A stretch of DNA of 6,776 nt, taken from contig JAMOUE010000330.1 in assembly GCA_027068235.1 (NCBI GenBank), positions 1 to 6,776 of the forward strand. The letters are read 5' to 3'. This document shows, piece after piece, positions 1-6,255 of the stretch. The stretch's first letter is position 1. Each line of letters begins with the position of its first letter. Both the position numbers and the translations under genes were made by a program. The notes beneath the pieces were generated by a model. The model saw only the letters and a program-made list of their open reading frames with translations, was not told where the DNA came from and ran no database searches. Source of the stretch: Deltaproteobacteria bacterium. GTDB lineage: Bacteria; Desulfobacterota; Dissulfuribacteria; Dissulfuribacterales; QOAL01.

Positions 1-72
1 GATTTGCAAACAATAACCGATTTTCTTGAAGCTTTTATGGCTTTCTATAAAGAATATCGTCCTGGTAACTAA
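1..72 (+). CDS. csm2: Csm2 small subunit, C-terminal end only (partial)
   Basis: An open frame from base 1 encodes 23 residues, DLQTITDFLEAFMAFYKEYRPGN, split here as DLQTITDFLEAF plus MAFYKEYRPGN, and ends with TAA at 70-72. Csm2 is the helical Cas11-type small subunit that lines the crRNA-target duplex inside the Csm complex. Csm2 proteins typically end in an aromatic, helical stretch of the F-x-E-A-F/V-x-A-Y/F-x-K-x-Y kind, which fits this tail. The position immediately before csm3 is the canonical csm2-csm3 order. The 5' part of the gene is outside the window, so length and start cannot be judged. The assignment rests on a short tail plus gene order. Another small helical protein is possible but less likely. 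Confidence 0.72.
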   Translation, partial: DLQTITDFLEAFMAFYKEYRPGN

Positions 73-77
73 GGAGG
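72..77 (+). promoter_or_regulatory. Shine-Dalgarno site for csm3
   Basis: AGGAGG lies 6 nt before the ATG at 84 and begins at the last base of the csm2 stop codon. It fixes the csm3 start. The nearer ATG at 79-81 opens a frame that stops after two codons. A strong site placed on the upstream stop is consistent with translational coupling. Confidence 0.85.
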
Positions 78-83
78 CATGTT

Positions 84-770
84 ATGAAATTAAAATCTAT
101 CAGAAAACTCACCGGAACAATTATTTTGGAAACCGGTCTTCACATAGGGGCTGGGGATATTGAGATGCACATCGGAGGGACGGACAACCCCGTGGTCAAG
201 CATCCATTTACTCATGAGCCTTACATCCCCGGATCTTCAATTAAAGGAAAGGTCCGTTCACTATTAGAGCTAAAAAGCGGCTTGGTTGTGAAAAGCAATG
301 GTAAACCGCTATCTATGGAAGTAGCAAAAGGAGATAAATTTGGAGAGAAGATTGTCAAATTATTTGGCACCAGCGGAGCAGATACGAAAGCTAAAGAGAC
401 TTTGGGCCCCACCAGAGTTTCATTTGCTGATTGTTTTTTAACAGAGGAATATAAAGAAAAAGCACAACAAGGTGAGATTGTTCTCACAGAAGTTAAAGCT
501 GAAAACAGTATAAATCGTATTACTGGCACGGCAGAAAATCCTCGTTTCACCGAGCGCGTCCCTGCTGGAGTAAAATTTTCCTTTTGTATTACTCTTAAAG
601 AGTTTGAAGGGGATGAGGGGCTCCTGGATCTTCTCCTTCAAGGATTGAAGCTTCTTGAATACGATGCTCTTGGAGGAAGCGGAAGCCGCGGTTACGGCAG
701 GATCCGCTTTGAATTCGATGACGACGATTTAAACAACCAATTCAAACAAATTGATCCTTTCAAAAATTAG
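84..770 (+). CDS. csm3: Csm3, Cas7-family backbone and target-RNA nuclease of type III-A complex
   Basis: The 228-residue protein has the length and landmarks of Csm3, the RAMP (Cas7) subunit that polymerises along the crRNA and cuts bound target RNA at 6-nt intervals. The N-terminal block has a LHIGAG motif (20-24) and GGTDNPVV (31-38). D34 occupies the position of the catalytic aspartate known in Csm3 (Asp33 in characterised homologues), so slicing activity is expected. YIPGSSIKGKVRS (47-59) is the conserved RAMP segment after the first beta-hairpin. NSINRITGTA...ERVPAG (141-162) is the family's central signature, and GGSGSRGYG (197-205) is the C-terminal glycine-rich loop. The acidic stretch FDDDD (211-215) lies in a short variable tail. 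The gene is whole, with no frameshift. It sits 11 nt after csm2 and 4 nt before csm4, so it is part of one operon. Confidence 0.96.
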   Translation: MKLKSIRKLTGTIILETGLHIGAGDIEMHIGGTDNPVVKHPFTHEPYIPGSSIKGKVRSLLELKSGLVVKSNGKPLSMEVAKGDKFGEKIVKLFGTSGADTKAKETLGPTRVSFADCFLTEEYKEKAQQGEIVLTEVKAENSINRITGTAENPRFTERVPAGVKFSFCITLKEFEGDEGLLDLLLQGLKLLEYDALGGSGSRGYGRIRFEFDDDDLNNQFKQIDPFKN

Positions 771-774
771 TCCC

Positions 775-1776
775 ATGAAGTTTGCCGAGATCATCATCAA
801 ACCTATTTCTGCCTTTGGGACTCCACTTAAGGGAGATACCATCTTCGGCCATTTTTATTGGCAACTGATTTATGATCCAAGCTTGATTAATGGAAACTTG
901 GATCAATTGTCCAAGGTTTATGGGCACGAACCTTTTGTGATCTTTTCGTCGGCCTTTCCGCGTCTGGAAGAGGGCTGGCTATTTCCAAGGCCAGCTCTTC
1001 CCCTTCATCGCTTAAACTTTGATAAAAAAGAAAATGAGCGTGGAGATTGTTTCCAAAATCTCAAACAATTAAAAGCACGAAAAGCCAAAAAATGGATCTT
1101 TGTCAGAAATCAAGAAGGAAACTTCAAAATTGATCTGCGTCAAGTAGAGTTTTTAACTGAAGAAGAAGCTACGAAGCGCATATCTTCGAAAGAGTATTTT
1201 CCCAACGGGATAAAAAAGCTTATTATCCGCTTGCCTCAGCCCCACAACTCTATCAATCGTCTCACTTTCACCACCGGTGAAGGCTTTGCGCCTTATCAGA
1301 TGGAAAACTTCTGGTTCCATCCAAGGCTTAAACTTTCTGTTTTCTTTCTTTATAAAGAAGAAATTTTGCCTATCGAAAATATTAAGAAGGCTTTTCAGCG
1401 AATTGGCGAGATGGGCTTTGGGCGCGATGCTTCTTCTGGCCTGGGGCTCTTTGGAGTCGAAGAAGTGGTCGAACACCAAGTTCCTGCACCTGCTTCGGTT
1501 CTTTACACTTTAAGCCCTTATGTTCCGCAACAAGAGGAATACAAAAAAATTTTGTATCAGCCTTTTGTGCGCTTCGGACGCCACGGAAGTTATCTCGTGC
1601 TCTCGGAAAATCCCTTCAAAAATCCTGTTTTTATGGCGGACGAAGGAGCCGTGCTGGAAACAGTCTCTCCTAAAGGCCCCTATGTAGGGCGAGCCTTAGA
1701 CAACCTTTCTAAGACTGAAGAGAAAACCATTGGCCAGGGTTTTAGCATTGTGTTCCCTTTGGAGGGCCTATTATGA
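775..1776 (+). CDS. csm4: Csm4, Cas5-family subunit that holds the crRNA 5' handle
   Basis: Csm4 is the type III-A Cas5-group RAMP that binds the crRNA 5' handle and docks on Cas10. From the ATG at 775 the product has 333 residues and begins MKFAEIIIKPISAFGTP. The segment 13-29 (FGTPLKGDTIFGHFYW) is the family's N-terminal hallmark, which is why I prefer this ATG to the in-frame TTG at 751 that would overlap csm3. PRPALPL (71-77), NSINRLTFTTGEG (158-170) and the glycine-rich GFGRDASSGLG (214-224) are the other conserved points. Csm4 lacks the catalytic Asp of Csm3 and is structural. No Shine-Dalgarno sequence precedes either start. With only 4 nt between the csm3 stop and this ATG, translation is probably coupled to csm3. 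Its stop overlaps the csm5 start as ATGA. Confidence 0.95.
   Translation: MKFAEIIIKPISAFGTPLKGDTIFGHFYWQLIYDPSLINGNLDQLSKVYGHEPFVIFSSAFPRLEEGWLFPRPALPLHRLNFDKKENERGDCFQNLKQLKARKAKKWIFVRNQEGNFKIDLRQVEFLTEEEATKRISSKEYFPNGIKKLIIRLPQPHNSINRLTFTTGEGFAPYQMENFWFHPRLKLSVFFLYKEEILPIENIKKAFQRIGEMGFGRDASSGLGLFGVEEVVEHQVPAPASVLYTLSPYVPQQEEYKKILYQPFVRFGRHGSYLVLSENPFKNPVFMADEGAVLETVSPKGPYVGRALDNLSKTEEKTIGQGFSIVFPLEGLL
1761..1765 (+). promoter_or_regulatory. Shine-Dalgarno site for csm5, inside csm4
   Basis: GGAGG lies 7 nt before the ATG at 1773, within the last codons of csm4. Together with the ATGA stop-start overlap it supports the csm5 start and coupled translation. Confidence 0.8.
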
Positions 1777-2996
1777 GGTCTTATCGAGTGAGGCTAAAGG
1801 TAGTTTCTCCTCTTCATGTGGGAACGGGTGAAGTCTTTGAACCTACAGAATTTTTTATCCATCCGGTGCAAAAGTATCTCGGAGTTTTAGATTTTGAACG
1901 ATTTATAGAGCATCTTTCAGCAAGAGAGTTAAAAGCGTTTTTCTTTCTTTGTCAGCAAGGGACATTAGAATCTTTGATAAAACTTTATCAGTTGGTTGAA
2001 GGTCTTTCTCTTTCTCTTTTGAAGCAAGGGATCGAAGATTTTGTAGTCCGGCGCATCAATTTGGGAGAAGGCGTGATTTCTCACTATAACAAGGTTAAAA
2101 ATTTAAAAGGAGAAAGTTTAAAAAAAGAATTTAATAAATTTACTATTTATCGCACTTTTTTTTCACCTAATGAAGAAACTCCTTTAATTCCCGGCTCTGC
2201 AATCAAGGGAGCGATAAGAACGGCTGTTTTAAACAGAAGACGAAACAAGGCGCGAGGAAGATCCTGGAAGGACTACTGTCGGCCCCGCTGCGATAGTAAA
2301 CAGCTCGAAAGCGAAATCCTTGAGTATCCTAGAAACAGATTCCATCAGGATCCATTCCGTTTGGTTAAAGTTTCCGATTTTAAACCTGTTGGCCCTGCGG
2401 GAACAAAAGTTGTTTACGCTGTAAATCGTAAAAAAAGCGGAGCTGCAGCTAGAGGACCTTATCAAATCCTAGAGGTGATAGAGCCTGGAATGGTATTTGA
2501 AGGACAAATCACGATTTTGTCCCCAGAAAAGGGGGCTAAAATTGCCCATCCTGTTACTTTTCAGGAGATCTGTGAAGCACTGAATTCTTTTTATAGTCGA
2601 GAAAGAGATCGCGAATTTGAAGAGCTGAAGAATATGGGAGCTAGTCCTCCCATTTTTTCTAACGGCGGATATCCTTTAAGGATAGGCCGTCACAGTGGAG
2701 CTGAATGTGTTACTATCGAAGGGTTTCGGCATATTTTGATTCGAGGGCCAAAAGGGCAAAAAACTTTCAAGGATCACGCCACGACGATTTGGCTCGCCTC
2801 GGATTTTCCTCACGTAAAAGGTGCTCACGGGCTCAAACCTTTTGGCTGGGTTGCGTTTTATGAAACTGGTGGTCAATCGAAAGTTGCAGATGAAAGATCC
2901 AGTGACGGAAAGAAATCTCAGAAAAAGTCCGAGCAGGTAGATGTTACTAAATTGACTAAAAATCCAAGATTCAAGCTGGTAGTCAGAAAAAAATAA
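1773..2996 (+). CDS. csm5: Csm5, Cas7-like cap subunit at the crRNA 3' end
   Basis: The 407-residue product is a type III-A Csm5, the RAMP subunit that caps the crRNA 3' end; in studied systems it also helps crRNA maturation by recruiting host nucleases. It opens with a RAMP strand and SPLHVGTGE (12-20), followed by a helical insert of roughly 40-120. TPLIPGSAIKGAIRTA (136-151) is the family signature. PLRIGRHSGAECVTIEG (301-317) and LKPFGWV (354-360) are C-terminal Csm5 landmarks. Two cysteines sit in CRPRC (169-173), without further ligands that would make a clear zinc site. Residues about 368-388 are a Ser/Lys-rich, probably disordered linker before a basic end (KNPRFKLVVRKK), plausibly contacting RNA. 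It starts in the ATGA overlap with csm4 and is followed after 12 nt by the effector gene, so the whole block reads as one transcription unit. Confidence 0.94.
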   Translation: MRSYRVRLKVVSPLHVGTGEVFEPTEFFIHPVQKYLGVLDFERFIEHLSARELKAFFFLCQQGTLESLIKLYQLVEGLSLSLLKQGIEDFVVRRINLGEGVISHYNKVKNLKGESLKKEFNKFTIYRTFFSPNEETPLIPGSAIKGAIRTAVLNRRRNKARGRSWKDYCRPRCDSKQLESEILEYPRNRFHQDPFRLVKVSDFKPVGPAGTKVVYAVNRKKSGAAARGPYQILEVIEPGMVFEGQITILSPEKGAKIAHPVTFQEICEALNSFYSRERDREFEELKNMGASPPIFSNGGYPLRIGRHSGAECVTIEGFRHILIRGPKGQKTFKDHATTIWLASDFPHVKGAHGLKPFGWVAFYETGGQSKVADERSSDGKKSQKKSEQVDVTKLTKNPRFKLVVRKK

Positions 2997-3008
2997 CGAT
3001 AAGGATAC

Positions 3009-4121
3009 ATGAATAGGTTAATTCTTTCTCCTTGTGGAACGAGTATTTTGACGAATAATGCGCCGCAAGACTTGCGAGCGTTGGTTTTTAAATATGCCAA
3101 TGCCTTAAAGACAGTTTCTGGAGACGAGGGGCAAAAACTATTTTCTCATCTTGAGAATAGACGAAATGAAATACTGGCCCTTTCTCCTGAAGATGCGGCT
3201 AAGTTTTCAGCCGAACTCAATGGAATCTACCATTTATATAATGGAGACTTCTCTTCTGGTACAAAAGATACCCACATCCTTCTTGCTACGGACACTTGGC
3301 TCGGTAGGGAGACGGCGCGAATAGTGGAAGCCTGGCTGCAGGGAAAAGGCATTAATAATGTCCAGATATGGGATGATATTGGAGGTTTACGTACTGATAA
3401 TTTACATAATTTTCATTGTGCAGTAGCCGAACTAGTCCGTCGTCTTCATGAGACTCTTCCTGGGTATAAAGATAGCGGATATCAAATTATTTTTAACCTC
3501 ACCGGAGGCTTTAAAAGCATTCAAGGAATACTTCAAACGCTTGCTCAGTTTTATGCCGATGAAGCGGTCTATATCTTCGAAACTAGTAAGGAGCTTTTAC
3601 GCATACCTCGCTTACCTTTAACTCTGGACATCCTTCCAACAATTGAAAAGCACCTAAAAACTTGGCGGCGTCTTGCTCTGGGGTTGTCTGTTGATCCTGA
3701 ATCTTGTCAAGAAATTCCGGATTCTTTTTTGCTTAAAATTGATAATGATATAGCTCTTTCGCCGTGGGGCGAATTAGTATGGCAACAAAGCAAGCGTAAG
3801 ATTTATGAAGAACGTTTATGGGAACCGCCTTCTGATCGCATCACCTGGAGTAAAGATTTTGAAAAGGCTGTAAATGAATTACCCCCGGACCGTCGCTATG
3901 AAATCAACAAGCGCATGGATGAGTTGGCCCTTCATTTGGAAAGGGCAGATCATCCGAATCCTAGATCTCTCCATTGTCACAAACTTTCTGGATCTTCTCC
4001 ATTTCCTGGATGTACGCATGAAATATATGCTTGGAGTGATCGAAACGCCGCCCGCATTTTTGGCATTTGCTACGGGCATGAAAAGTTCGAAATAAAATAT
4101 TTTGCTGGTCATTTAAAATAA
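3009..4121 (+). CDS. CARF-RelE fusion, cyclic-oligoadenylate-gated ribonuclease (Cami1-type)
   Basis: The 370-residue product joins a CARF sensor to a RelE-fold toxin. Residues 1 to about 190 are the CARF domain: SPCGTSILTN (7-16) is the first nucleotide-binding loop, LATDTWLGRETA (92-103) the next core segment, and NLTGGFKSIQG (153-163) the conserved TGGFK ligand-contact motif. Residues of about 190-265 form a helical linker. From about 269 (WSKDFEKAV) to the end is a RelE/HigB-like domain: two N-terminal helices, then strands with HCHKLSG (302-308), HEIYAW (317-322), R325, R329, Y335 and a final FEIKYFAG (340-347). Basic and aromatic residues of this kind are the candidate RNase residues. 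CARF-RelE proteins of type III loci, named Cami1, are known to be activated by cyclic oligoadenylate and to cut ribosome-associated mRNA. Ligand size is not predictable here. AAGGA at 3001-3005 sits unusually close (3 nt) to the ATG. No antitoxin gene is adjacent. Confidence 0.87.
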   Translation: MNRLILSPCGTSILTNNAPQDLRALVFKYANALKTVSGDEGQKLFSHLENRRNEILALSPEDAAKFSAELNGIYHLYNGDFSSGTKDTHILLATDTWLGRETARIVEAWLQGKGINNVQIWDDIGGLRTDNLHNFHCAVAELVRRLHETLPGYKDSGYQIIFNLTGGFKSIQGILQTLAQFYADEAVYIFETSKELLRIPRLPLTLDILPTIEKHLKTWRRLALGLSVDPESCQEIPDSFLLKIDNDIALSPWGELVWQQSKRKIYEERLWEPPSDRITWSKDFEKAVNELPPDRRYEINKRMDELALHLERADHPNPRSLHCHKLSGSSPFPGCTHEIYAWSDRNAARIFGICYGHEKFEIKYFAGHLK

Positions 4122-4122
4122 C

Positions 4123-4134
4123 GCTCTTTGACAA
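4123..4134 (+). repeat. Leader motif GCTCTTTGACAA, copy 1
   Basis: GCTCTTTGACAA starts two bases after the effector gene stop codon. A second copy, GCTCTTTGGTAA, lies at 4384-4395 near the array, with 10 of 12 positions identical and both differences being transitions. A looser third relative, GCGCTTTGTAA, is at 4373-4383. The paired placement at the two ends of the leader suggests a protein-binding or leader-anchoring site. Function is inferred only. Confidence 0.45.
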
Positions 4135-4146
4135 GTGAATACTTCT

Positions 4147-4155
4147 GGCAGGGTT
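4147..4155 (+). repeat. Nine-base anti-repeat in the leader
   Basis: GGCAGGGTT is the exact reverse complement of repeat positions 8-16 (AACCCTGCC). The following T run (4157-4160) can add A-U and G-U pairs with repeat positions 3-6 across one mismatch. A transcript through the leader could therefore pair with the 5' half of the crRNA repeat. Nine bases is short, so chance cannot be excluded. Confidence 0.4.
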
Positions 4156-4167
4156 CTTTTTGGGGAT

Positions 4168-4182
4168 TTAGAATATTTCTAA
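4168..4182. repeat. AT-rich inverted repeat in leader
   Basis: TTAGAA (4168-4173) and TTCTAA (4177-4182) are perfect inverted arms around TAT. This dyad could be a protein-binding site. It is too weak and too AT-rich to be a terminator. Confidence 0.4.
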
Positions 4183-4257
4183 TTTGGTCGAACCTACCCC
4201 GTTTTCACGCGATTTTGTAACTAGCGGATATAACGTCATTTTTGTGTTAGTCTATTT

Positions 4258-4316
4258 TGAACCCTGACCAATTTTTAGAAGTATTGGGTTCAATGGTTTC
4301 CGGCGACATTGAGAAA
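4258..4316 (+). repeat. Leader-end block, copy A (distal, degenerate)
   Basis: The block contains, in order, AACCCTGACCAA (4260-4271), ATGGTTT (4293-4299) and TGAGAAA (4310-4316). The same three motifs recur in the same order at 4359, 4398 and 4417, where the last one is the start of the first true repeat. Copy A also has TGAACCC (4258-4264) paired with GGGTTCA (4286-4292). It looks like an old duplicate of the leader-repeat junction. Confidence 0.55.
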
Positions 4317-4329
4317 TTGTTCACAGCAG

Positions 4330-4349
4330 AAACCTTGTCAAGAGGACAT
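4330..4349 (+). repeat. Possible decayed CRISPR repeat between the two leader-end blocks
   Basis: AAACCTTGTC then AAGAGGACAT match the repeat segments AAACCCTGCC and AAGAAGGCAT at 16 of 20 positions, with the five repeat bases between them (TGATT) missing. All four differences are transitions. Two of them, C to T and G to A, fall on partner positions of the repeat stem, so TGCC/GGCA becomes TGTC/GACA and pairing is kept. This supports either a relic repeat or a deliberate structural mimic in the leader. Confidence 0.4.
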
Positions 4350-4356
4350 CTTCGTA

Positions 4357-4423
4357 GTAACCCTGACCAAAGCGCTTTGTAAGGCTCTTTGGTAACGATG
4401 GTTTTTGGGGCCACTGTGAGAAA
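4357..4423 (+). repeat. Leader-end block, copy B (array-proximal)
   Basis: This copy carries AACCCTGACCAA (4359-4370), ATGGTTT (4398-4404) and TGAGAAA (4417-4423, inside the first repeat). The perfect 12-nt palindrome CAAAGCGCTTTG (4368-4379) and the longer dyad ACCAAAG/CTTTGGT (4366-4372, 4387-4393) lie between the first two motifs. This is the region where adaptation proteins would be expected to bind next to the integration site. Confidence 0.55.
4384..4395 (+). repeat. Leader motif GCTCTTTGGTAA, copy 2
   Basis: This is the array-proximal counterpart of 4123-4134. Its CTTTGGT (4387-4393) can also pair with ACCAAAG at 4366-4372 to form a hairpin about 20-50 nt before the first repeat. Confidence 0.45.
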
Positions 4424-4684
4424 ACCCTGCCTGATTAAGAAGGCATTACGACAATGCGGGATGAGATCATCTTAAAGAGAGGTCGCTGGCACGTGAGAAA
4501 ACCCTGCCTGATTAAGAAGGCATTACGACTACCGCCTTACCATCTCCAGTTCCTGGGTCTCCATCTGATGTGAGAAAACCCTGCCTGATTAAGAAGGCAT
4601 TACGACCATCTCCCTTAGAAATAGAAAGAGCCCGCCCCTCTAATAGGGTGAGAAAACCCTGCCTGATTAAGAAGGCATTACGAC

Positions 4685-4724
4685 GAGTCCTCTAATAAGA
4701 GGAGCGAGCTTAAGCAAATTATAA
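4685..4724 (+). other. Spacer 4, hairpin-forming
   Basis: TCCTCT (4688-4693) and AGAGGA (4698-4703) form a perfect 6-bp stem with a 4-nt loop. A self-complementary GCTTAAGC follows at 4708-4715. Confidence 0.8.
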
Positions 4725-5002
4725 GTGAGAAAACCCTGCCTGATTAAGAAGGCATTACGACGAGACAAAGAAAGATTTATCTCTATCTTCGAACAAAAGG
4801 CAACGTGAGAAAACCCTGCCTGATTAAGAAGGCATTACGACTTGGCCATAAGCTATCCCTCCTTGCTAGTTTGCTTCGTCGATGTGAGAAAACCCTGCCT
4901 GATTAAGAAGGCATTACGACCTTGTAGCCGTTTCTGAGCATCCAGACCTTCACCTCGATGGTGTCGTGAGAAAACCCTGCCTGATTAAGAAGGCATTACG
5001 AC

Positions 5003-5044
5003 ACCCACCTAGGGAGATGTCAAGTCCCTAGACGGGTGCCACCT
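5003..5044 (+). other. Spacer 8, two-stem hairpin
   Basis: CTAGGGA (5009-5015) pairs perfectly with TCCCTAG (5025-5031). Outside a symmetric AC/AC internal loop, ACCC (5003-5006) pairs with GGGT (5034-5037). Eleven base pairs use most of the 42-nt spacer. Confidence 0.85.
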
Positions 5045-5081
5045 GTGAGAAAACCCTGCCTGATTAAGAAGGCATTACGAC

Positions 5082-5123
5082 CCGGGCCCTCGGCAAGCGG
5101 AGGGTGGCCATCCTCCGCTCCAC
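5082..5123 (+). other. Spacer 9, 7-bp hairpin
   Basis: GCGGAGG (5097-5103) pairs perfectly with CCTCCGC (5112-5118) around an 8-nt loop. GGCC in that loop (5106-5109) could alternatively pair with GGCC at 5085-5088. Confidence 0.8.
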
Positions 5124-5160
5124 GTGAGAAAACCCTGCCTGATTAAGAAGGCATTACGAC

Positions 5161-5201
5161 GAAGAAGCGGATTATCTCACGATAAGCCCGCTCAACCGCG
5201 T
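5161..5201 (+). other. Spacer 10, two-stem hairpin
   Basis: TTATC (5172-5176) pairs with GATAA (5181-5185) around TCAC. Across a small internal loop, AGCGG (5166-5170) pairs with CCGCT (5188-5192). This gives ten base pairs in 27 nt. Confidence 0.85.
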
Positions 5202-5238
5202 GTGAGAAAACCCTGCCTGATTAAGAAGGCATTACGAC

Positions 5239-5280
5239 CCTCGCACGTAACGGGTTCTCGGTGGAGCCCGGGGATGATCT
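5239..5280 (+). other. Spacer 11, 7-bp hairpin with one wobble
   Basis: CGGGTTC (5251-5257) pairs with GAGCCCG (5264-5270) around a 6-nt loop, with one G-U pair if transcribed. Confidence 0.7.
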
Positions 5281-5471
5281 GTGAGAAAACCCTGCCTGAT
5301 TAAGAAGGCATTACGACACGTTGTCCGCCGCGGCCCACACCTCGCGACCGTCTCTCGTGAGAAAACCCTGCCTGATTAAGAAGGCATTACGACCTGGCCG
5401 CCGCCATAGCTGTATCTGTGAACATTTCCCTTAAGTGAGAAAACCCTGCCTGATTAAGAAGGCATTACGAC

Positions 5472-5512
5472 TGAATAAAGCCCAGGGCTAGATTCTCAAG
5501 CTCATCCTCCAC
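5472..5512 (+). repeat. Spacer 14, identical to spacer 27
   Basis: This 41-nt spacer, starting TGAATAAAGCCC and ending CATCCTCCAC, is base-for-base identical to spacer 27 at 6489-6529. The neighbouring spacers on both sides differ. Confidence 0.98.
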
Positions 5513-5631
5513 GTGAGAAAACCCTGCCTGATTAAGAAGGCATTACGACCCAACCGGGCAGGGCAACAACGTGCCCCACCTCGGGGTCCACCGGGTGAGA
5601 AAACCCTGCCTGATTAAGAAGGCATTACGAC

Positions 5632-5671
5632 GAACTTCCTCAGATACGACCCCATCTGTCAGGTGCCCCGC
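5632..5671 (+). other. Spacer 16, hairpin
   Basis: CAGAT (5641-5645) pairs with ATCTG (5654-5658) around an 8-nt loop. CCT (5638-5640) extends the stem with AGG (5661-5663) past a 2-nt bulge. Confidence 0.65.
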
Positions 5672-5708
5672 GTGAGAAAACCCTGCCTGATTAAGAAGGC
5701 ATTACGAC

Positions 5709-5748
5709 AGATCATCTGGCTCGAAATATTGAGCCGTGATCTCCACCC
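5709..5748 (+). other. Spacer 17, strong two-stem hairpin
   Basis: GGCTC (5718-5722) pairs with GAGCC (5731-5735) around an 8-nt loop. AGATCA (5709-5714) pairs perfectly with TGATCT (5737-5742) outside a small internal loop. Eleven Watson-Crick pairs fall in 34 nt. Confidence 0.88.
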
Positions 5749-5863
5749 GTGAGAAAACCCTGCCTGATTAAGAAGGCATTACGACAGCAAGACCCCTATG
5801 TTCAAATGGAGAAGGGGCCGACCTAGGTGAGAAAACCCTGCCTGATTAAGAAGGCATTACGAC

Positions 5864-5901
5864 CCTGGGCCACGGTGTCTTCTGATAGGCGTGGGTCGAG
5901 G
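5864..5901 (+). other. Spacer 19, foldback over its whole length
   Basis: CCACG (5870-5874) pairs with CGTGG (5890-5894). G5868 and G5869 can pair with C5897 and U5896 past a bulge. CCT (5864-5866) pairs with AGG (5899-5901). The arms reach the first and last bases of the spacer. Confidence 0.75.
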
Positions 5902-6255
5902 GTGAGAAAACCCTGCCTGATTAAGAAGGCATTACGACTCATGCTTCTCCTCCTTATCCTTTTTGTCTCTCTAATAAGTGTGAGAAAACCCTGCCTGATT
6001 AAGAAGGCATTACGACATATACGCCCACATTTGGGGCATTTTATCTCGCATTTCATTATTGTGAGAAAACCCTGCCTGATTAAGAAGGCATTACGACTCA
6101 GGGCCTTCAAAAAGATAGACCGGTCCCGTTTTATTGATTGTGAGAAAACCCTGCCTGATTAAGAAGGCATTACGACACGTTGGAGAAGATAGTAAGGTTT
6201 CGTGAGCAGTTTTTATTTGTGAGAAAACCCTGCCTGATTAAGAAGGCATTACGAC

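Larger units (their letters stand above)
4122..4415 (+). promoter_or_regulatory. CRISPR leader (294 nt, non-coding)
   Basis: This stretch lies between the effector gene stop and the first perfect repeat, with no credible gene on either strand. It is AT-rich with T runs, as leaders usually are. The position upstream of the array and the handle-like 3' end of the repeat (ATTACGAC) agree on transcription from left to right, so it should carry the crRNA promoter and the adaptation signals. I could not find a convincing -35/-10 pair: TTGACA at 4128-4133 lacks a -10 at normal spacing, and TATAAC at 4229-4234 lacks a good -35. It contains repeated motifs and inverted repeats, listed separately. No intrinsic terminator for the csm operon is visible, so read-through from the operon into the array is possible. 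Confidence 0.85.

Noticed and set aside
751..774. Upstream TTG start for csm4, adding eight residues and overlapping csm3
   Set aside because: No ribosome site, and Csm4 proteins normally begin right at the MKxxxIxxKPxSxFGTP strand, which starts at the ATG at 775.
1153..1479. Antisense open frame across csm4
   Set aside because: No ribosome site or recognisable protein features; it mirrors a strongly supported gene.
3874..4095. Alternative-frame open stretches over the RelE-like domain, on both strands (also 3879-4112 minus)
   Set aside because: They are shadows of the CARF-RelE gene, whose C-terminal domain makes clear sense in its own frame.
4128..4133. TTGACA as a -35 box for a leader promoter
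   Set aside because: The bases 16-19 nt downstream are GC-rich and have no -10 likeness. The motif is better explained as part of the repeated GCTCTTTGACAA element.
4607..5979. Shared CTCTAATA core in spacers 3, 4 and 20 as a sign of common origin
   Set aside because: A shared 8-10 base word among 30 spacers is within chance expectation, and the flanks do not match.
5823..6110. Reverse-strand open frame with recurring RNAFLIRQGFLT
   Set aside because: Same artefact on the other strand of the repeats.
5827..6162. Open frame inside the array coding for a protein with recurring RKPCLIKKALR
   Set aside because: It is the CRISPR repeat translated; it stays open because several repeat-spacer units there happen to keep a multiple of three. 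It has no ribosome site and is not a gene.
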